From the NCBI GenBank assembly GCA_002682825.1, contig NOKP01000002.1, positions 3,227,378-3,291,377 of the forward strand: a stretch of 64,000 bases of DNA, read 5' to 3'. Shown here one piece after another: positions 1 through 11,737 of this stretch (the first letter of the stretch is position 1; each line of letters opens with the position of its first letter). The notes under the pieces are model-generated. The model was not told where the DNA came from and did not search any database. It saw nothing but the letters and a program-made list of their open reading frames with translations. Source of the DNA: Neonectria sp. B-13 (lineage: Eukaryota; Ascomycota; Sordariomycetes; Hypocreales; Nectriaceae). Position numbers and translations under genes: made by a program.

Positions 1-2
1 TC

Positions 3-1280
3 TTCATTGGCTCGTGCACCAACTCCCGAATCGAAGACTTGCGTGCTGCTGCCACCGTCGTCAAGGGACGAAAGATCGCCGCTAACATCAAGCGCGCTAT
101 GGTTGTCCCTGGCTCTGGCCTAGTCAAGAAGCAGGCCGAGGATGAGGGTCTCGATCAGATCTTCCTCGATGCCGGCTTCGAGTGGCGAGAGGCCGGATGC
201 AGCATGTGCCTGGGCATGAACCCCGATATTCTGGCAGCCAAGGAGCGATGCGCCAGCACGTCAAACCGAAACTTCGAGGGTCGCCAGGGTGCCGGTTCCC
301 GCACCCACCTGATGTCCCCGGTCATGGCTGCTGCCGCGGGCATCGTTGGCACGCTCACCGATGTGCGAAAGCTGTCTCACTACACTCACGACTCAACCTT
401 CAAGGCCCGCGTGCTCCCTGACGATGAGGAGGAGGAGGAGGCGCCTCACGTCGATGAGAGGACCAAGGATGATTCCGAGGAGCGAGAGATAATTGGAGAC
501 CAACCCCAGGACACCCAACCTCATACCAACACCCTAGTCACCCCCGGCGAATCGGCGGGTCTGCCCAAGTTCACCATTTGGAAGGGCACTGCTGCTCCTC
601 TGGATATGTCCAACGTTGACACCGACGCCATCATTCCCAAGCAGTTCCTCAAGACCATCAAGCGAACTGGTCTGGGCGTAGCTGCTTTCCACGCCCTCCG
701 TTACAACGCTGACGGCTCTGAGAACCCGAACTTCATTCTCAACCAAGGACCTTACCGAAACACCAAGATCTTGGTCTGCACTGGCCCCAATTTCGGCTGT
801 GGCAGCTCTCGAGAACACGCCCCCTGGGCCCTTCTCGACTTTGGCATCAAGGTCATCATCGCTCCCACTTTTGCCGACATCTTTTTCAACAACACTTTCA
901 AGAACGGCATGTTGCCCATCAGGATCGACAACAAGGACCACCTTGATGCCATCGCCGCCGAGGCCCGTGCCTTCCGGGACGTTGAGATCGACCTCCCTAA
1001 CCAGCTCATCAAGACCGCCACTGGCGAGACCATCTGCGACTTCGAGGTGGAGGAGTTCCGAAAACACTGCCTGATCAACGGCCTCGACGACATTGGCCTG
1101 ACTATGCAGCAGGAGGAGAAGATTGCCGAGTTTGAGAGGCGCATGACTGCCAACACACCTTGGCTGGACGGTACAGGCTACCTGAAGCGCCCCGGCCAGG
1201 GCGGCAAGCTTGCCGTCAAGGCTGTTCCTGTCCCCAAGACGAACCGCGGCGAGGAGAAGAAGGAGCCTCTGGACTGGTGA
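3..1280 (+). CDS. LEU1: 3-isopropylmalate dehydratase, 3' part (5' end outside window)
   Basis: Isomerises 2- to 3-isopropylmalate in leucine biosynthesis. The frame is open from base 3, so about 425 C-terminal residues are present and the start lies upstream of the window. Visible are the aconitase-type 4Fe-4S cysteines: GSCTNSR at the very start and [12 protein letters not shown] at about bases 187-222. An acidic linker (DDEEEEE region, about bases 420-490) follows, then the swivel (LeuD) domain with [13 protein letters not shown] and [15 protein letters not shown]. This is the fused LeuC-LeuD form usual in fungi, unlike the two-subunit bacterial enzyme. No intron is seen in this part. It is convergent with the RKM5-like gene downstream. 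A 253-aa frame on the opposite strand is a shadow of the biased codon use. Confidence 0.96.
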   Translation, partial: FIGSCTNSRIEDLRAAATVVKGRKIAANIKRAMVVPGSGLVKKQAEDEGLDQIFLDAGFEWREAGCSMCLGMNPDILAAKERCASTSNRNFEGRQGAGSRTHLMSPVMAAAAGIVGTLTDVRKLSHYTHDSTFKARVLPDDEEEEEAPHVDERTKDDSEEREIIGDQPQDTQPHTNTLVTPGESAGLPKFTIWKGTAAPLDMSNVDTDAIIPKQFLKTIKRTGLGVAAFHALRYNADGSENPNFILNQGPYRNTKILVCTGPNFGCGSSREHAPWALLDFGIKVIIAPTFADIFFNNTFKNGMLPIRIDNKDHLDAIAAEARAFRDVEIDLPNQLIKTATGETICDFEVEEFRKHCLINGLDDIGLTMQQEEKIAEFERRMTANTPWLDGTGYLKRPGQGGKLAVKAVPVPKTNRGEEKKEPLDW

Positions 1281-1650
1281 AGAAGAAGAAAACACAAATA
1301 GGGCGCGTCAGGCCTTATACGGAGTTGGTTTATTATCTTTTACGGCGAAGGGTATGCTGTTGTGGGTAACTTGCATATCATCAGCATTTTCTAGATTTTA
1401 GTTGGAACGGCGGCGACCCAGGGCTTTGCTCGGCCAGCCCTGCCTGCGGTTGGAAAAGAAACATTTGGTATGAAAGGATTGGATTACATGGGGGATTTCT
1501 AATCGAGGGTCAAGTTACAGTTGATCAAAAGGCAATGAGTCAAAACGAGGTTTTCGCACAATGTGTACCATATACAGACGTTGTCAAACAATCATGTCTC
1601 ATGTCGTGGATGGTGAATGTGATAAAATCAGGGGACGTTGCTCATGCTGT
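1281..1650. other. Convergent intergenic spacer LEU1 / RKM5-like
   Basis: About 370 bp between two stop codons, so it should hold both 3' untranslated regions. No ORF or repeat worth reporting is seen. Confidence 0.6.
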
Positions 1651-2756
1651 CTATACGTCATCACGTAGGACCCCTACATGTACGACGAAGCCGGCTGTAA
1701 ACCGAAGCTCCTCGGGCAGAGCGGCATCGGAGACCCGCCAGACACGAAATGAAGCCTGAAACGTCCTGAGCCACGACTCGAAGACTTCGTCATTACGGAG
1801 CTGCTGGCCGATGACGCAGACGCAGGGACGATCCTGGGTGGGATCCTCAATTCGAAGGCGGCATGCGTCGACGCACGTTTGGACAAAGGGAGCCACCAGG
1901 GCATAGTTGTACACGCAATCGCACGCAACGACGGCGTCGAAGCTGTGGACCCGGTCCGACCCCGTGAGAGAGGGCGTCACCTCGTCGGCCTCCCAGTCAA
2001 GGGCGGCGAAGCGAACAGCGGCTTGCGGCCTCGCAGTGCCGGCGGCCACGCGCTTCCTCCCCCGCGCGCGGGCGCCAGAGGGAGAGGGTGCGGCGGAGGG
2101 CAGGTTCTCGTCGAGGTTGCGCTGGACGAGGCGATGGACATAGGGCTGGTCGGTGAGGACGTAGCGGGCCACGCGCGGGGCGAGGCCGAGAGCGGAGAGC
2201 GGGGAGATACCGCAGCCGAGCTCGAGGATGGACGCGGAGGCGGAGGACGGGTCGCCGAGGGAGCCGGAGGCGAAGAGCGGGTTGGAAGGGGAGGCGAGCC
2301 AGGAGGCGAAGGAGGGGGTGATTTTCCAGATGACTAAGTTTGGCGATTTAGCGGCGCCGACAAGTTTGGTATCACGGGAGTTCTGCAAGTCGACGGAAAC
2401 GAGGGGGAGAAAAAGAGATCCTCACCTGCTCCGGTTGTGCCGCCTGCGCGGTTGGACGAGAGGACCGACGGCGACTGGTGGATGGTGAAGTCGCGGCCGG
2501 CCACGCAGACGTCGACGGCGGAGGCGCGGGGGTCGATGACGCCGAGATCGAGGGATGGGATGGGTTGCGAGTAAAGAAGGAACGTTTCTAAGCCGAGCTT
2601 GCTTCAGTATCTGTGTCTCTCCGTCTCCGTCTCCGTCTCTCACTCTCACTCTCACTCTCACTCTGATGCGATGTCAGATCTTGAGGGGACGTTACCTTCT
2701 TCGGCGTCCTCAATCTCAGGCCCCAGATGGGCTGTGAGCTCGGCGAGGGGGTTCAT
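1651..2756 (-). CDS. RKM5: Ribosomal-protein lysine methyltransferase, RKM5-like (Methyltransf_16)
   Basis: Three exons: 2756-2696, 2587-2426 and 2333-1651, giving 301 aa. Family members are SAM-dependent lysine methyltransferases; yeast Rkm5 methylates ribosomal protein L1. The start reads MNPLAELTAHLGPEIEDAEE. Exon 2 carries FTIHQSPSVLSSNRAGGTTG, and exon 3 opens with VIWKITPSFASWL. Motif I ILELGCGISPLSAL, then DQPYV and the CDCVYNYALVAPFVQTC stretch follow, all in the expected order. Introns are 108 and 92 bp with GTAACG and GTGAGG donors. Intron 1 contains the CT-rich microsatellite listed separately. A downstream in-frame TTG at 2388 is intronic and not the start. Orthology to RKM5 rather than another family-16 enzyme rests on the CDCVYN and DQPYV blocks. 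Confidence 0.85.
2617..2664. repeat. CT microsatellite inside RKM5 intron 1
   Basis: Hexamer units CCGTCT (about 3 copies) run into CTCTCA units (about 4 copies). The whole tract lies in intron 1 (2588-2695). On the gene strand it is purine-rich. Confidence 0.85.
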
Positions 2757-3846
2757 CTGCGCCACGAGGGGTTTGGAATGCCCCCGTTGGCGACGATGTT
2801 AGATGAGAGTGTGTGCGTGTATAAGGCGGAGACGCTCGTGAGTCGATCGATGAGTGAGGTGGTTGTGAGTGAGACGAGCGGCGGCCCACCTTTTCCCCAG
2901 TGTTAAAGTCTAGGGTTCATGGTTGAGACGGCTACGTGGAATTCGTCACAAGTTGACGAAATGGGTCTTTCACTCGTCTTCTTCTCTCTGGAGAGACTTC
3001 GATTACGACTTACAGAACATACCAATTCAATTCCGTTGTCTTGCGGACTGCGGCCAACAAAACACTATCAGCCAACCGCACTATGAAGCACCTCCGTAAC
3101 CAACTCCATCCTCCCGAAAGCCCTTGCAGCCCTTTGGATTCACCATTTAGGCTAGCAGCTCGCTCACATGACTGTCACTCACTCACTCACTACCTTTCCC
3201 TTAACCCCAAACGCCAAGCCTAAAATACTCTGGCTAGTCAGCTAAGCATTTGCCAAGTGCCCTGTGGCTTTCTTCTTTCTTTTTTTGGCTTCGCCTACCC
3301 CGGCGTCATTTATCTACTTCTCGCCGGAGCGTTTTTGACGGCCGAGTTTAGGATGATGATAGGCGAAATTTCGGAACACGCGGGATGAACCGCCTGAAAC
3401 AACCAGTCGTCGTTTTCGTGTCTCCCACCTACCTGGGCCCATGTCTTCGTATTGAGATCAACACCAGCAGAGTAAAACGTGAGCAACCATTCTTCGAGCA
3501 CGACTATCGGATACTTCAAGTCTTCAATGTCCAATCTGAGACCTGCGTCGTGCCAATATCAATGCGGCCCGAAGGTGCCGAATCCCCCAGACCTGACGTT
3601 TCGCCGAATAGCTGCTCAACCAACAACTGGGTAGACGCGTCAAACACATAACAGAGATATTCTTTCTTTAAGTCATAGTTCATCTTCGCAAGCCTCGGAA
3701 ACAAAGGCTGCGCCCGCGGGGGAAAATAGGGAAACGCAAAACACTGCTCCTCACACTCCCGGTCCCAACACACGACGTCCCGCACAGCGTCCCGCACAGC
3801 GTCTTCTTTTTTCATGCTGTTACCCAAGAGTCTTTCACCGTCTACA
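2757..3846. other. Intergenic region between RKM5-like promoter and NCS-1 3' end
   Basis: About 1.1 kb. It must hold the 5' leader and promoter of the RKM5-like gene and the 3' UTR of NCS-1. Small ORFs here have no recognisable domain and overlap in several frames. Confidence 0.5.
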
Positions 3847-4848
3847 CTACACCAGGCCGTCGTAGAGCGATAGCGCCGAAACAATTGTCTCATCCCGCTT
3901 GCTGCCCTCCTTGAACTCCTCCATGTCCAAGCTGCCGTTCTCATCCTTGTCCATCATGTTGAAGATCTTCTTTACTCGCTTCTCGGGGGTATCTTCATCT
4001 TCGGGGAGTTTCACCATGGAACCGACCTACAGAGGCTCCTTGTTAGCAACCGCACCGGCACAGGATACATAATAGCCAATTCGGCTGGGGTGACATCGAG
4101 GATGAGGATTTGGGGGGGGGGGGGGGGGGGGGGGNNNNNNNNNNNNNNNNNNNNNNNNNNNNNNNNNNNNNNNNNNNNNNNNNNNNNNNNNNNNNNNNNN
4201 NNNNNNNNNNNNNNNNNNNNNNNNNNNNNNNNNNAAAGTCGATGGAGCCGGACTTGTCGCTATCGAACACGTTGAAGACATAATCTGCAAATGAACTTGG
4301 ATCTCCAAATGGAAAGAACTGCCGGTAGATCTTCTGAAACTCCTCCTTGGTGAGCATGCCCGAGGGACAGTCCTTGAGGAAGCCTGGCAACCACGCGTTA
4401 GCATGCCCTTGCGCTCAGCGGGGTGCCGTCTCGGTCTTGGTGAGGTGAGGGGCACACGCGCGAAATGTGAAAGATTGGAAGGTCATCTCACCCTTGTACC
4501 ATTGCTGCAACTCCTTCTTATCGAAATGGGTCGACTTTTGGAGCTCAGCAAGCTGGTCTTGCGAGAGCTTGGATTGACTGGAGGGGGGCAACAACAGTCA
4601 GCAACGGCCGAGTCCGGGAATCAAGCCAGGTACAATGACGTCGACTCAAGCCCTCCGCGGATACGAGTTGAACCTGCGCGCCACAGCCTGCACCTGCGCC
4701 TGTCCGCGCCAGAGTCTGATGAGACTGGAGGGCTTGGGGTCGGGCAAGTCACGTACGTCACTTAGCCACATGGGAAGAATGACGGCTGTGGCGGAAAAGG
4801 ACCCTAGGGAATAGTAGAGGGAGGAATGTGCACTTACGATTTGCCCAT
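3847..4848 (-). CDS. NCS1: Neuronal calcium sensor 1 / frequenin homologue, interrupted by assembly gap
   Basis: EF-hand calcium sensor of the Frq1/NCS-1 family, which activates phosphatidylinositol 4-kinase at membranes. Readable exons are 4848-4838 (11 nt), 4577-4492, 4383 down to the gap edge at 4235, and 4026-3847. The first exon encodes only MGK plus two bases. The N-myristoylation signal MGKSQSK is completed by exon 2. The second EF-hand loop [10 protein letters not shown] runs into the gap, and the last exon holds the fourth loop [13 protein letters not shown] and the C-terminus [10 protein letters not shown]. Known family members are 190 aa, so about 49 residues (third EF-hand region) are missing in the gap. 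Introns of 260 and 108 bp are supported by matching phases. The gene is almost certainly intact in the organism. Confidence 0.93.
4112..4234. other. Assembly gap: 23-G run followed by 100 N
   Basis: G run at 4112-4134, then exactly 100 N at 4135-4234, inside the NCS-1 gene. The exact 100 suggests a placeholder length. Proline-rich frames reading across the G run are artefacts. Confidence 0.95.
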
Positions 4849-7362
4849 GACGGTTGAAGGCTGTTGATGTGTCGGCGGAGATGGGATGCAGAGCGCGAAT
4901 TGCGCAACCGTTTGGGGTAGGAGGCGGGCCTAAGGACGTCGTATCGCACGAACAGGTGGGAGAAAGTCGAGGATAGACACAGCGGGGCTTCGGGATTGGG
5001 GATATCGCTCGTCGTCGAGTGGTTGTTGGAACCAGGCGAGGATCGAGAAGCGAGCGGTGGGCGTCGCAAAGAGACAAGGCAGGCGGTTGTGTGCGGAACC
5101 AGGCGTGGATTGAGGGGGAGCCTGGGAGGCGCGGGTCAGGATCGTGGGATGAGGGGGCGGGACACGTTGAGAACGGAGGCCGCGGTCGTGATCATGAAAG
5201 TCGAGACGAGAGCAGAGCGCTGGTGAGGACCAGAAACAAAGACCGCGGATGTCCGGGTCGAGTTGGATCGCAAGTGAAAGCCGCTAGAGGGGGAAATGTT
5301 GTTGGAGGGAGAAGAAGGACGGATGCGAAAGATGGGTTGCGAGGTCTGGGGGCGCTGAGGGTTGAGGCGCCGCAGTGCTGCTGGAATAGGCAGGCAGGCA
5401 CTGGAGACAGCACTAGCAACTAGGTAAGTAGGTACTGCCCAGGGACGGGGGGGCATGGAACCTGGAAGGTACGGAGATGGGGTTTTCAGCGAGCCTCACT
5501 GACGTTTGTAGCGGAGTTTCAGCGCACGGTTCCGCTCTTGGCCAGCTCCGCGCGTGCAAGTCGAGGTAGGTAATAACTCCGTCTCATGCAATCCACCCAT
5601 CCATTAAGTTGTACCTACAGGTAGGTACGGATGACCTACAGACGTACGTGTGTAAGGCAAGGCAATATGTAAAGCAGTGGGGAGTGGGGGGCTGGGAGGG
5701 CACACCTTACCAGACTGCGAATACAGTATCCGGACCGGTGACGACTACGTGGCCGAGGCTAGCGGGCTATCATGGGCTACCTGTGGCCTTCTTACAGACG
5801 GCAGAACCGGACGGACATGAGTGGACGGCGATAATCTAATCACCAAGACTTGCTGTGATGGGGAGCACGCGACGCCACTACGGTAGAACTCCATTGTACC
5901 TGTACGAATACCGAATGCAATGTCCCGGCGCACTGCTTGCCGAAATCAGTGAGACGCCATGGGCCAACCAAACCACGCACTCGCCACATGGCACATCACA
6001 CATCCAATGCCCACATCCCGCATCACGCATCAACTACTAACTAGTACTGCTAGAGCCTGCGGATAACGGCGCAGCCAGCACTCCGTACATCCGTACGGTT
6101 CACCCGTACAGTTTATCGAGGAGGCAAAATGAAGGTCTGTACTAGGTAGACCCAGCCACCTATCGCCGTCCACATTTTCTCAAGATTTGAGCCACTCGGT
6201 CGATGGCGGCGGCTGTGCCGTGGTGATGCTGTGCCAATGTGCTTCTGTCGGTGGGCAAACGGTCTGTGGCGGTGCTGCGATAGCGCCGAGGCCCCGCCCT
6301 CGAGTCTTGCTCCCTTTGTCTCACTGGCAGCGCTAGGGACTCTCGCATTCGGAGACGGGGAATTAATTCTTGACCGTCCAGAACATAACTAATCAATGGC
6401 TTTACTTGGTGCCCAAGGTAGATAGATACCTAGATAGTCTAGGCAGTTGTGAACTGTGTGTTTGATCGTGCATCCGGGAAGGTCCCTGATCTCCGTCATC
6501 ACGGACTATTTAGTCATCAAAGAGAGACCTGGCAACCTGGCAACTGGCAACTGGCAACCCTGCTGATTACCCATCCACTCTCTGCTCTCCATCCACCACT
6601 CTCCATCCTCATCTTCATTCTCAACAGCATCATCCTCTTCGCTGCACCACGTGTAGCACATCCCTAAGTTGTGTCCGCCCCTGGCATAATAATCCAGGAC
6701 CGCAGAAAAACAAGAATCAAGATGCCAACCACCAATTCAAAGTGTACAAATCGTGGGACGCCACACTTTACCGGCCTTTGCCAAGTCGGAAGCGAACGAC
6801 TCTATCATCAATAAGCTCTGCTGCGCCCGCTTGGACATCCACATCCTTGTCCACCGTCACGAGCCAGCACTAGCTGTGACACTTCTCGTTGGTCCAGCAC
6901 CTCATCCGATGGCAACGGGCCTGCCCATACTAGCAACAAAAACCCTGGCTCTCAGATGTCTTCTCCTGCTGACTGGCTGGCAGCTGGCTACTCGTTCGTT
7001 CTCTTGGTCCCCTTGGATCAGCGTCAACCAGGCTTCTCTTGCAGGCACAGCCCCCTTCTACCGGCTATCCTCGATTCGACCTTGATCATGCTCGAATGTG
7101 TCTTCACTCGGCATGGACACGAAGCATGCTTTGCACAATCGGTACCGAATCCCGACGTCAAGCCGTCATTCATTGGTTGACTCCAATTGGTGCATGTTGC
7201 TGTCATCCCTTCATCTCGAACATACAGAGTACATATTCTGTATCCCTCTTGCCATCCCAGCAACTTCATTAATCCCCTTTCTTGCTTGACCAAGACCCCA
7301 CCGAACCTGCCAAGAGACGAGTCCATGTCTGTCGTCTCTGGAATCCACTAACCCACCGCACT
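4849..7362. other. Gene-free region upstream of NCS-1
   Basis: About 2.5 kb between the NCS-1 start and the 3' end of the hemerythrin gene. The proximal part should be the NCS-1 promoter and leader. The rest holds short direct repeats such as GTAGGTAG-like runs near 5560-5640 and the CTGGCAAC array. No ORF shows a known domain. Confidence 0.5.
6528..6558. repeat. Short CTGGCAAC direct repeat
   Basis: Four consecutive 7-9 bp units of the form (C)CTGGCAAC in a gene-free stretch. Confidence 0.8.
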
Positions 7363-8305
7363 TCACGCAAATGGAAGCTCTTTCGGATGTGAGGTGAAAT
7401 CACACCCCGAAAATCTCCACCAATCCTTGTGCGTATTCATGAACAACCATCGTAACAACACGGCAAACAACCAAGGGATCGGCGGGAATTCCTGCCACAC
7501 CCCGCCGTCGAATGTCTTGTCGTGGAAGATGACAGCCATGGGGAAGATGTCGGTCTGCAAGTTTCACAGCTGTCAGCTTGGTTCATGTTCCATTGCAACT
7601 GCCCGTTTGGAATGCGACTTGAAAAATCAATAAGCAACGTGAACTTACTCGGTACTCTGACTTCTTCATAGCAGGGACGACGATTTTGTCTATCTGCTTT
7701 TTGAACCACGCCCCCCAGTCGCACTTGTCCTCGTACTTCTCCAGCCCCAAGAGCGTGTCAATCTCATTCTCCAGGTGATCCCGCAAATCGGCCGCGAACG
7801 AGTCGATAATCGAGACGAGCTTGTCTCCATCGAGCTCTTCTTTTCCGCTCCGCACCTTGTCGAGATACTCGGTATACGCCAAGAGCCCGTCGTGGAATGC
7901 CTTGTGCTCTTCCACGTTGCCATCCATCAGCCCCGGCACGCCCGTCAGCTCGTTGATGCCTGGGAACACCATCGTCTCTTCCGTGTGATGATGCTCCTCC
8001 AGCATCACGGCCCACCCGTATGCGAAATTGGCAAAGTCCGATTTGTCTTTTGCGGTTCCCCTGGCTGTCACGTTGCGGGCTTGATTGTAGATGGCATTGA
8101 TACCGCGCAAGAACACGTTGTGCACGATACACATCTCGGATGCCAACTGCTTCGCTCCTATGGACTGTTTCCCGACCTGTTGGGTCGTTAGCACACCAAT
8201 TACCGAAACGCTCATAACACCTAGTGATATACTTACCTCGGCCCCGGCTCTGGAGCTGGGGATGAGCTTGAACGGGCCGTCGACCCAAGCCTTGGATTCG
8301 CTCAT
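7363..8305 (-). CDS. Hemerythrin HHE-domain protein
   Basis: Three exons: 8305-8237, 8176-7649 and 7554-7363, giving 262 aa. The middle exon carries a hemerythrin-like four-helix bundle with metal-ligand histidines and carboxylates: CIVHNVFLRG, MLEEHHHTEETMVFPGI, VEEHKAFHDGL and LRDHLENEIDTLL. Such proteins bind a di-iron (oxo) centre; no substrate can be inferred. The C-terminal exon is rich in W/F (WLFAVLLRWLFMN) and may associate with membranes or be buried. Intron 1 (8177-8236) is 60 bp, has no stop and keeps frame, so an unspliced reading would add 20 residues. Its GTAAGT donor, GCTAAC branch site and CAACAG acceptor say it is an intron. A TATA-like element lies upstream. Confidence 0.85.
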
Positions 8306-9062
8306 GATGACAACCTAGTTTCGGTTGCACGAACTCGAAAGAAAAATAAACAGACACTGAAGGTTCTCTGCCGCACACACTCTGTCTATCTCTTCCCCCC
8401 CAAACCTCCCGGCGTCGGCAGTTTATATATCATCCTCCCCTCGCCTGAACCCTCCATCCCAGCCTTACAGCCGCAGACCGCCTTGCATGATTTCATTTGG
8501 CATGCTGATGCTGACGCCGTGAGCTACCAATTCCAAACTCCCAAATCGACCATGTCAGACCCCAGGACAGTCTCACGTCTGACTCAGTCGCTTTCTGGCT
8601 TCGCAATTTGCGACATCTGATTCGTTGCTGGGGGCTAATACGCTGTCTGTCGCTCAACAGGGCTGAGCGAATCTCACGTCAGTGCTCGTCTAAAGTAGCC
8701 GATGAAGTATAGCGTCAACTGGCATTTGTTGATGATAACAATGGCAACAAACACCAAGTCTATAATCGTCACCACGGACCCAGTGATTACACGCTCTACC
8801 GGTAAGAAAACGTTGCCTCTGCAAGGAACTCCAAACCCATTGGTATCTACAGTCCTACAAACTTTCCCTGCCCCACGACACCGATACATGTATGCTCCGA
8901 ATTCGAATGCTCGCTCATGCTCCATCTTCCACTCCAACCCTCGGTGTACAAAGGCTCCAACGGCAATATACTGACAAGCAAGATCCGCCCGCTGCCCATT
9001 CCGATTACCTACTTGCACCGACAAAATCAGATCGTGAACCTTTCCCTTTCTTTCCTCCTTGT
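8306..9062. other. Spacer between hemerythrin promoter and CDC45 3' end
   Basis: About 750 bp holding the hemerythrin promoter and the CDC45 3' UTR. Frames seen here run into the antisense of CDC45 and are not credible. Confidence 0.5.
8423..8430 (-). promoter_or_regulatory. TATA-like element of hemerythrin gene
   Basis: On the gene strand the sequence reads ATATATAAAC, about 120 bp upstream of the start codon at 8305, a plausible distance for a fungal TATA box. Motif match only. Confidence 0.5.
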
Positions 9063-11737
9063 TCATCCAACGACGGCCTTCATGCTTAGGCTCTCGAGGA
9101 ATCCTCCCAAGTCCTCCTTCTTGACCTCCACCACGCAATGCTCGAAGCTGTCGATGCGCACGCGCGCGCTTGTCTCCGCAACTACCTCTTGAAATGCGCT
9201 TCCGAATTTGTTGAGGCCGTAGCCCCTTTCATGCTCAACTTCGTCGTCGTCATCCGAGTCTTCTTCCGAGTCTGAGCCATCGGAATCCTCAGACTCTGTA
9301 TCTAGCTCCTCATCGTCGCCGGCGTCTCGTCGCGCCGCCAACTTATCCTCCCGGACCTTCTGCTTGGCACGCCGTGACTCCTCTTTCCTCTTGAGCTTTG
9401 CGTCTTTCTCCGCCTTTCGCTGCTTTGCTGCTTCTCTGTCCAGGAGCGTCGTGTCCGGGCCGCCGCCGCCGCCGGTGCCGACCACAACGTACACACCACG
9501 CTTCTCGTTCAGGCTGGCCACAACGAGGGGCGTACCACGTCCGCCGTGGGATAGCTTTCCGTGATTGTCTCTTTCTTGTTCGGCGAGAGCCTCTCCGATC
9601 CAGAGTGACAGTTTCGTGAGAGCAGCTGGATGGGCAAAGAGAGCAACATCAGGTCCGTCCTTGACAACGCACATGCGAAAGGCGCGAAGGTGTTTGATCT
9701 GTTTCTTGTTGATGAGGGAGGTCCCTGTGCGGTAGATGGCCCTGTGAAGGAATTGAGCTGTGGGAAGGCCCGCCTTGAGTGAATCGATGCTATTAACAGC
9801 GTTAGCGGACCAGAGGACAATCTGATGTAGGGGGACGGGAGCTTGACGTACTCTTCCAATGCATCGTAGGCCTCCCAGAAGCGACCAACAAATTCTTCTC
9901 CTTGAGCTGCAAACTCAACTTCCTCCTCGACCTCCCGGGTTACTTGGGTTGACGTCTGCGCTGCATCCGCGGTGTGAGCATGCTTCCCGACCTCGAGCAG
10001 CGCACCGATGACGACTCCAACATCTTGAGCACTGAGGGTCGCTCTCCAACCCCAGCTGCGGACGAAACCCCAACCATCCTTGGCACCAGCACGATCCTTT
10101 CCATCCGTATCAACCGAGGGAACCATCTCGTCGAGGTTGTACAGCGAGCCATACTTTAACAGTTTTGCCCTCAGCTCGCGCTTCAGCATCATATCCATAT
10201 GGGTATAACTCTGCTTGCACTGCGCTAGACTAACACCCATCTTGGCAAGGAGCTTGTGTAGTCGTTTGATGCCGGTTTCGCTCCAGGTTTTGAGACGGGA
10301 GAAGAGATATGGCGAATGAAGCATGCTGTCGTACAGACTCCAATGACGGATCAAAAGGAACCGGGGTTCGGGCGAGAGCCGGATTCCAGTGTCCTCGGGA
10401 TTCCTTGCCGTGGTGGGGATGACGCCTGTTTGCTCCACGACGACTCGGCCATTAACGAATTCCGGCGGATTCAACCGCCTCACTTCGTCACGCAGCAATT
10501 GCCGTATTTTGGCGCCTCGTATTCCTAACCATCCTGAGGGCCGGCTCCTGTCACTCTTTCGCACCGGGGCGGCAATGCCTGCTGAGGAACGACCGTAGAG
10601 CTCCATAGATGTGACGCCAACAATCGTAAGCCATAGCAGGTCATTATCTTCGCGACCGAGCTCAGAAGCAAGCGAGTACATCATGGATGATAGAGGCTCG
10701 GAAAAGGATGAGCCGACTTTGTAGTACTTGTGCAGGACGGCCTCATTTTCCTGTCGAATTCGGAGGAGACGCCTTCGGAGGGCGCGTGCTGAGGGTGCAG
10801 CTGGCGCTTGGGCACCAGATGGAGGTTGAACGGGATCGCTTGAAAGACCAACATCAGGCTCGCGGGTGGAGATGAGTCCCCTCGGCTTCGGTCGCTGTGG
10901 GGATTCGGGGATGGGACTCGACTATTCCTTGTCAGCGGGAAACTCGTAAATGACTAGTCCCTTACATACCGAGTTACTCCTTCGTCGTTGCCGCGGCCTG
11001 TCGTCGTCGCTATATTCGTCCTCGTCTGCGTCAGACCAGCTCTTTCGTTTTTGGCCTGCATGTGCTGACTCCTGCCTTGAGTTGTCTTCGTCGTTCTCGT
11101 CGTCGGTTTCTCCTAGATCCTCGCCGTTGTCGTCATCAAGATCGGGCATGTCGACCAGAGCTAGATAAGCTTTTCGTTCGGCGGCTAGTTCGTCCTGAAT
11201 GTCGCCGTCATCAAACACCACGATGCCTCCTTTGCCCGGCTTATATGCTCGAGTAATCTGCCCGCCATCGACGCCAGGCGGACTTCTTGACTGATATGAT
11301 GACGACTCTTCAGTAGTCGGATCCAGAGGAAAGCCCCCGAACACGTTTCCCAAGTTCCATGGCCTATGAGCATCCATGACCCAGACCTCGACACCGCTGT
11401 AAGGGGCATCGTCACCTTCGGGCTCGAGTCCGAGAAGAGGACCAAGGTCGACCATGCCTCCAACTCCGAGACAGACAACAACACCGCCGCTACCACCCTG
11501 AGACTCCATCATGGGAACAACGAGCTCCTTCCCGGCCTTTTCGAGGTCGGTATAACCCGCCACGGGCTGGATCTTGTGTGGGATATAGTCATGCTTTAGC
11601 AGTCTTGTCAGGACGCGGCATGCGCAGAGAGCATCTGGTTCGAGGGCGACGAGGATCAGGACTGGCGGGGAGAGTGGATGGCGGGTGTTCTGGAGGTGGG
11701 TGTAGAGGTTCGAGATTAGAGAGCGTGGGAGATGCAT
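9063..11737 (-). CDS. CDC45: DNA replication initiation factor Cdc45
   Basis: Three exons: 11737-10970, 10921-9852 and 9789-9063, giving 854 aa. Cdc45 is a subunit of the CMG (Cdc45-MCM-GINS) replicative helicase in the nucleus. The N-terminus MHLPRSLISNLYTHL followed by LILVALEPDALCACRVLTRLLKHDYIPHK is the RecJ/DHH-derived fold typical of the family. WVMDAHRPWNLGNVFG follows at about residues 125-140. An acidic, low-complexity segment covers about residues 190-240, and exon 2 carries LWLTIVGVTS and LIRHWSLYDSMLHSPY. The C-terminal part has a second acidic block before ESLSMKAVVG. Intron 1 is only 48 bp (GTATGT to AATAG) and intron 2 is 62 bp. The frame is open upstream of 11737 without an ATG, so 11737 is the best start. 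Confidence 0.95.

Noticed and set aside
534..1295. 253-aa antisense frame over LEU1
   Set aside because: It mirrors codon bias of a clear gene, has no domain, and starts outside any promoter context.
3310..3944. Minus-strand frames downstream of NCS-1
   Set aside because: They overlap the NCS-1 last exon out of frame and continue into its 3' UTR.
4027..4455. Proline- or glycine-rich frames crossing the 100-N gap
   Set aside because: Produced by the 23-G run and undefined bases.
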